In this document: one piece after another, positions 59,256-64,000 of the stretch | Layout of the letters: every line of letters begins with the position of its first letter | Numbering within the stretch: position 1 is the first letter of the stretch | Assembly: GCA_030386875.1 (NCBI GenBank) | Contig: CM059559.1 | Span: 65,362,392 to 65,426,391, forward strand | Direction: 5' to 3' | Length of the DNA stretch: 64,000 nucleotides | Source of the DNA: Morinoia aosen | Lineage: Eukaryota; Arthropoda; Malacostraca; Amphipoda; Talitridae | Notes under the pieces: model-generated | Told to the model about the DNA's origin: nothing | The model's database searches: none | What the model saw: the letters and a program-made list of their open reading frames with translations, nothing else | Made by a program: the position numbers and the translations under genes

Positions 59256-62200
59256 TCAATTTCAGCATAGAGCGTCTGTTATTGTTTGACTGGAGCCCAG
59301 TCATTACTGCTGTTTCAGTATCCCGTATCCCATTTGTCAATTTTCTCACGAAGTCCACCGTTCGAGTGTTCCCCAGCTCTGTATATGACTGATCCATGAT
59401 CGGTGACGCTTGACGTTATGGTAAATTCTCTTCTCAACGTAAGTACAAGCCTCCCTAAAATTTCGGCTGACAGGGTAATCTCACGCAGCAAAAGACGGAT
59501 AATGTAATGTTTTAGGAGACAGAACCATGTGGATGAATAATACGAAAAATTATAGACACGTATTATTTACAGATTTCTACTTGTTTTTTCCTCGTAATAT
59601 CGTTTCTTTGAAAGATAGCTCACAATGATTAGAAAAATTTGCCGAGGAAATGGAGCCAGTATATTAGTCCATTCGTTTCTGCCTCTGAATTGAGAAACTA
59701 AGGGCTACAATGACGAGTACAACTGCTTATGTGGTATGAAAAATGCGACTGAAATTCGTGACGTGACAGTAACGCCATATTAAAATAATTCAAGCATTGC
59801 GCGCACGCTGCTTCTGCAGTGTCAGCTATAATTTCGTCAACCGGTGAAGTGCAGTCTTGCAAAACGCATTGGCTCTGTACATAAAAGTTAAGTTATGTTC
59901 TTTGGATGATGTACGCGACTGACTTTTTTCAAATCTGGAACGTAACACTGACATCACATTCGAATAAATCAATCTGAAAACGCTTTGAGATTTTGTGAAC
60001 CGTTGCCGTTCAGTACAGTGTAGAGTGTTTCGAGCGACGGTTCCGAGAGGGGTTGCATTTAAGAGCGAATGTTTTTAAGCGCGTCATTTATTCATTGCCG
60101 ATGAATCTTAGCAAATAATTTGAAAACAAGCCATTCCAATGCACCGAAATTTTCTTCATGACAAAAATTAGGTGATTTTGAATAAATATTCTTCTCGGAG
60201 GAGTTTTTTTTTGTATCTTTCTTGATACAGCGATAATCGAATTACACATGCAAGGCACTCTCGCGCTGGATCCTACTCATCGAAGTGGTCTAGTGTAGGC
60301 AGCAGTTATGTTGAGCTACCTAACAGAAGAGGTATTTCGGGGTAGACGATGTTCATTGATTCTTATCAAAGTTAATTTTAAATGAAAATCTAAATTTGTG
60401 GTGCATCTTGTGTTTTGTTCCTTATTCTTCTTTGGTGTTTCTACAATTCTATAATTATCAATTAACTCGAAGTGAAACTCTTCGGAATGACTTCGTATTT
60501 TCGAAAAAAGCCATGGTGCACAATGGTTAAGTATAAATTCTGTTGAATGAATCAATGATCTGATGAATGGGCTGCATTATTTACTACTAAGGCATGCTGT
60601 GCAGTCATGCCACAGATCTGTAGTTGTTAGCATCGATCACTGTTCCAGACCTAATCAGATTTGAGAGGATCGAGATGTCTAGCTATCGACCAAGCTTCAG
60701 TTGCTACGATACTCGCTCGTGCCGATCATCACGCACTGCTCACAACACGGCTGGGCGCGAGAAGCATGAGGGATGGAGTGCTGGGAATTTGTCGTGTGGG
60801 ACCCTGCATGGAGTTGTCACGCCGTGCTCGCAGCTCTCTGACTCCCTGTCTGCTGTTGCCAGCGTGGGGCCGTAACCTGAACTGTAACGAAACCCTGTCA
60901 CTACCGCAAAGTATTCCAACTCATAGTAATACTATTGAAAATATACTTTAGGCCTGCTCTTCTCCATATTCCCCACAGTATTTTGAATTCAAACTAAATT
61001 ATTTTGTGGTATCATGGCGTAACGTGAATGCGTTGAGAAATCTATTACACTAGTGCGATTTTCATGCCTTGCTGTCAGCACATTTTGTCTAATTCTCATT
61101 TAGTACTGAATGTACGCAAAATCCTCTCGGGTAGAGGCTAAAATTCTTCAACATGTAGGTCGTGCACAATCCTCGTGAGGAAACAAATTCCTTGATGACA
61201 AAAACGTTCAAATGAAGGTCGGGGTGTTTGGGTTAGTACTCTGAAATTAAAGCAGTAATGAAAATCAAGTCGATGAATACTAAAGGTAGCCCATTCGATC
61301 AGATTAAAAAGGGACCGCTGCATTACTGTATATCAAATGATGAATATTAAATTGGCCGCACCTCCCTTCGTAGTGATAGCATGGGCTTTTGCTCACCCAA
61401 TGCTGGTGACAAAGTGACAGTTTCTATGAGTCTTAATTCGCCCTGAGAGTGAATGGAGCTCATATTTCTCAATAAAAGCTGCATCGTGAATTCAAGCGGG
61501 CACGAGATCTGAATGACGCACAGCTGGTTTATTTTAATGTTTTATGAGTTCTTTATTTCATAAATTCATTCATTTTACACTTTAATAAGATGCATGGAAC
61601 CGCTTTCGTGGGTGGAATCATTTTCGTGCAGTAAATTAAATATTTTGTAACACTGCCACGCTTGAAATTTATATTTAGCCTTGTACCGTATCCACTGTTC
61701 CAAATATAGTGAAGGCATTACTAGCTGATTGGCTGGAAAAAACAATGGCATTGACGTGAGGTATCTTTTACACTTGGCATAAGTGATTTATAACTGGATA
61801 ACAGTTTGCCGAGTACCGCGCTGTTCTTCAACATTTTTCATGAATAATAGTTTCTGAAATTGTTGGGTTAAATCACTGAACAACATTGCTCAGAAAAAAA
61901 CATGAATAATTGTAGTGGGGCATGGTACTGAGTGGCCCTCTAGATCTCCCTGCGATTTCTTCCTTTGAGATAACTTCAAGAACAAAGTTTACACAAGTCT
62001 TCCGATAAATCGTAATGAGCTACGAAAACGAATAAGATTCGAATCTTAACAGGTAATGGAAGTGCAATCTGGAATCAGACCTTCAATGCAATCAATGAAT
62101 TCCGGATATCAAAGTTGTCCTCGATGTCTTGAAAATAATTTACGTGTGCGAAATAGTCAATTTTGGTCAAAAATGCCAGAAGTGCCATTCATTATGGTAC

Positions 62201-62753
62201 TTGAAATGGTTTCATGAATTGTGTTTTTATCAACCAACATCTTTCAAAAGCTATAGCAATTTCATCTATTCACTTTTTTGCCACTTTCATTGCGTTTTAC
62301 TATAAGCCATACTGTTTAGTCGTCATATATAACGATTCGAAATGCATTAATGTCGGCGACAATATGTCAAAAAAATTACTTCTACCACCGACTGGAACTC
62401 GGCAATTTTTATAAATTACAGAGTTCAACACTCAATGAAGCACAAAAGACATGAGGTCATTTTCATATGTAAAATGACATGCGAAATGCATTTCTGCTCT
62501 TTTTGATGAATTTGGCGTGTTATGTTTTTTTTGCAGAACTGCCATTTTATGAATTTCAGCGAATAACAGACAGAAACGGATTTCCTATCTCATTTTGCAT
62601 GTAAAATTGCAACAGACCTCTTGAACGTCTTTAGGTGTCGCCCATTATTATTCAGTGTGTTTATACATAATTTAGTATGCACTTGATACTTTTGCGCTTC
62701 AAAGCGTGAGTTTAGTACTACTTTTTCAATCAGATCTTATATCTTGTCTACAA
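59256..62753. other. Unassigned; one GC-rich island
   Basis: 60640-60880 is GC-rich (GCTGGGCGCGAGAAGCATGA, GTCTGCTGTTGCCAGCGTGG) and open in two + frames (60624-60875, 60661-60951). No family recognised. It may be a 5' exon or promoter. The rest is featureless. Confidence 0.35.
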
Positions 62754-63720
62754 TGAGTGAAAGACAGAGCAAAAATAATCAAAACAGATACTGCTATGTA
62801 TGCGTGAATATAGCATTTGCTAAAAACAGCGCAGCATTACTTACCACATCAAGAAATTGTACAAGGTGTACTCTGATTGCGACATGGGAGACCAAGACAA
62901 GTCATGGGCTCTTCGTGTGTATTGCCTCACATGTGCGAAGAAATTGAGCGCCTGGTACGCTGGAAAAATATTCACGTGAATTTTTGTTTCCCTATGACTT
63001 GGCGTGAGCAGAAAGATCACTCAAATGACTGTAATTTCTGTTAGCATGAAACACATGGTTTACCCAAAATTTCAGTCAGCAATGCGCTCACTAGAGCACT
63101 CTAAAGATTTACCTGCTCCCAAACCTCCGGAACAAGAAATGTGGAGTTGCACTAGTGCAGATGAACATTCCAGTGGTGAATATGTGGAGCTCATTGATCC
63201 ATGGCGAGACTAAACACTACCATTTTCTCAAGAGGCTCTAGATGATTTGCGCAGGGAACTCTATTTAATCAAATACAAAAATGAGCTGCTGGTATCAATG
63301 ATTCAAAAACGAAATCATCTTGAAAAAGGAGTGAAGATAACACTGTATGTAATTACACGTAATTACACGATAACACGTAATTGATGTAACGTACAGAGAA
63401 GCTACTGGTATTACTCACCATGAAGGATGACTGATGTCTTTTTAATGGCGTCATCATCCATTTTGAGCGGCTGGAAATACCGTGTGATAACACAACTAGC
63501 GACTGTTCATATATGCATCCAAGGGCAGCATCAGAGCTGTTCTGCTATACAACGGTAACACCCTGTCATCTTTTCCCATGGCATATATAGCGCAACCATG
63601 AAAGATTCATATGAAAATCTCAAGGCAATTTGACAACCACATAGTATCATTGATGCATCATTGATGACTATAACTGGCAAATTTGGAGCATATTTTTACA
63701 CCGAAACAGGTCTTACATAA
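62754..63720 (+). pseudogene. Degraded copy of a multicopy arthropod ORF family (GDQDKSWA motif)
   Basis: From ATG 62754: a CxxC-type start (NRYCYVCVNIAF), then in a shifted frame GDQDKSWA and YCLTCAKKLSAW (62886-62945), SRKITQMTVIS and YPKFQSAMRSLEHSKDLPAP (63004-63120), EALDDLRRELYLIKYKNELL then RNHLEKGVK (63226-63334). After a gap come RLFIYASKGSIRAVLLYNGN then TLSSFPMAYI (63499-63590) and a KDSYENLK-like piece. The order (zinc-binding N-terminus, GDQDK.WA, YPNL.SAMRP, DL.RDL.L.K..SELLGS.L, W.LFID.SK.S.KAVLLHNGN) is that of uncharacterised proteins I recall as highly repeated in arthropod genomes. Their role is not known to me, though the copy number suggests a mobile element. At least four frame changes. 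Confidence 0.6.
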
Positions 63721-64000
63721 CATATACTTTTTTAACCTGAAATTTATTGCAGTGTAATAAGAATTTCAAATTCAGTGTGTCTTTTTTTTTTATCATCCTG
63801 TAAAGCTTTCATTTCCTCCGAACGTGTTATGTGAAGCTTGTCACTCAACTACACCATTGCATCACTATCGATGCTGCGCTGAAAGGAACACCAGTCGACA
63901 GTGTCAATAGGTACGATGCGCTATAATTTACTCTCATTATGCCTCGCATGTATCACGTGATATGAAGTAAAGTTCTTACAACTCTAATAATTTGCTGTGA
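63721..64000. other. Unassigned right edge
   Basis: No legible continuation of the repeat ORF and no other feature. Confidence 0.35.

Overview
This is an AT-rich, intron-sized stretch of a eukaryotic genome that looks almost gene-free. The content points to an arthropod, probably an insect. It carries Penelope-like elements (PLEs) with GIY-YIG endonuclease, PIF/Harbinger, DUF4817/DDE, mariner and Tc1 transposase relics, tRNA-derived SINEs, three copies of the insect telomere unit (AACCT), and a degraded copy of a multicopy arthropod ORF family (GDQDKSWA motif). There is no bacterial gene organisation, no operon and no CRISPR array. I could not identify the species, and no host gene could be named.

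Layout. 1-330: 3' end of a PLE. 3730-3905 and 11400-11645: two inverted copies of an unclassified repeat. 5083-6460: an old tandem duplication of about 1.06 kb containing an 81-bp tandem repeat. 7749-10611: a structurally complete PIF/Harbinger transposon with about 48-bp terminal inverted repeats, a TTA target duplication and two decayed genes on opposite strands that interlock, each having an exon inside the other's intron. 12235-13277: DUF4817/DDE transposase relic. 13916-16640: PLE flanked by 200-bp inverted PLTRs, with an N-terminal fragment pointing away. 18833-19146: long foldback. 19310-20570: second, older PLE. 21300-21744: 21-bp satellite. 23500-24690: non-LTR RT-like scrap and a Ty3/Gypsy integrase relic. 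27300-28080: mariner relic.

The most host-like part is 28990-31000: a TATA box, a well-placed ATG in a GC-rich island, and three potential exons whose reading phases agree. Its putative first intron is largely a 40-bp minisatellite (22 units, 29761-30640). Every junction carries TACTTACCTG, the 5' end of U1 snRNA in sense and a consensus 5' splice site in antisense. Another possible coding exon is at 40135-40244, and GC-rich islands at 42520, 43270 and 60650 may be promoters or 5' exons.

The right half is mostly unassigned non-coding sequence, with a piggyBac-like MITE (40619-40840), two other inverted-repeat elements (48182-48440, 52496-52987), SINE copies (34920, 50601, 59160), a Tc1 relic (50870-51640), a 73-bp x3 minisatellite (56019-56237) and the arthropod repeat-ORF fragment (62754-63720).

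Transposon calls rest on motifs remembered from the families. Splice-site and exon calls were made by eye and need RNA evidence.
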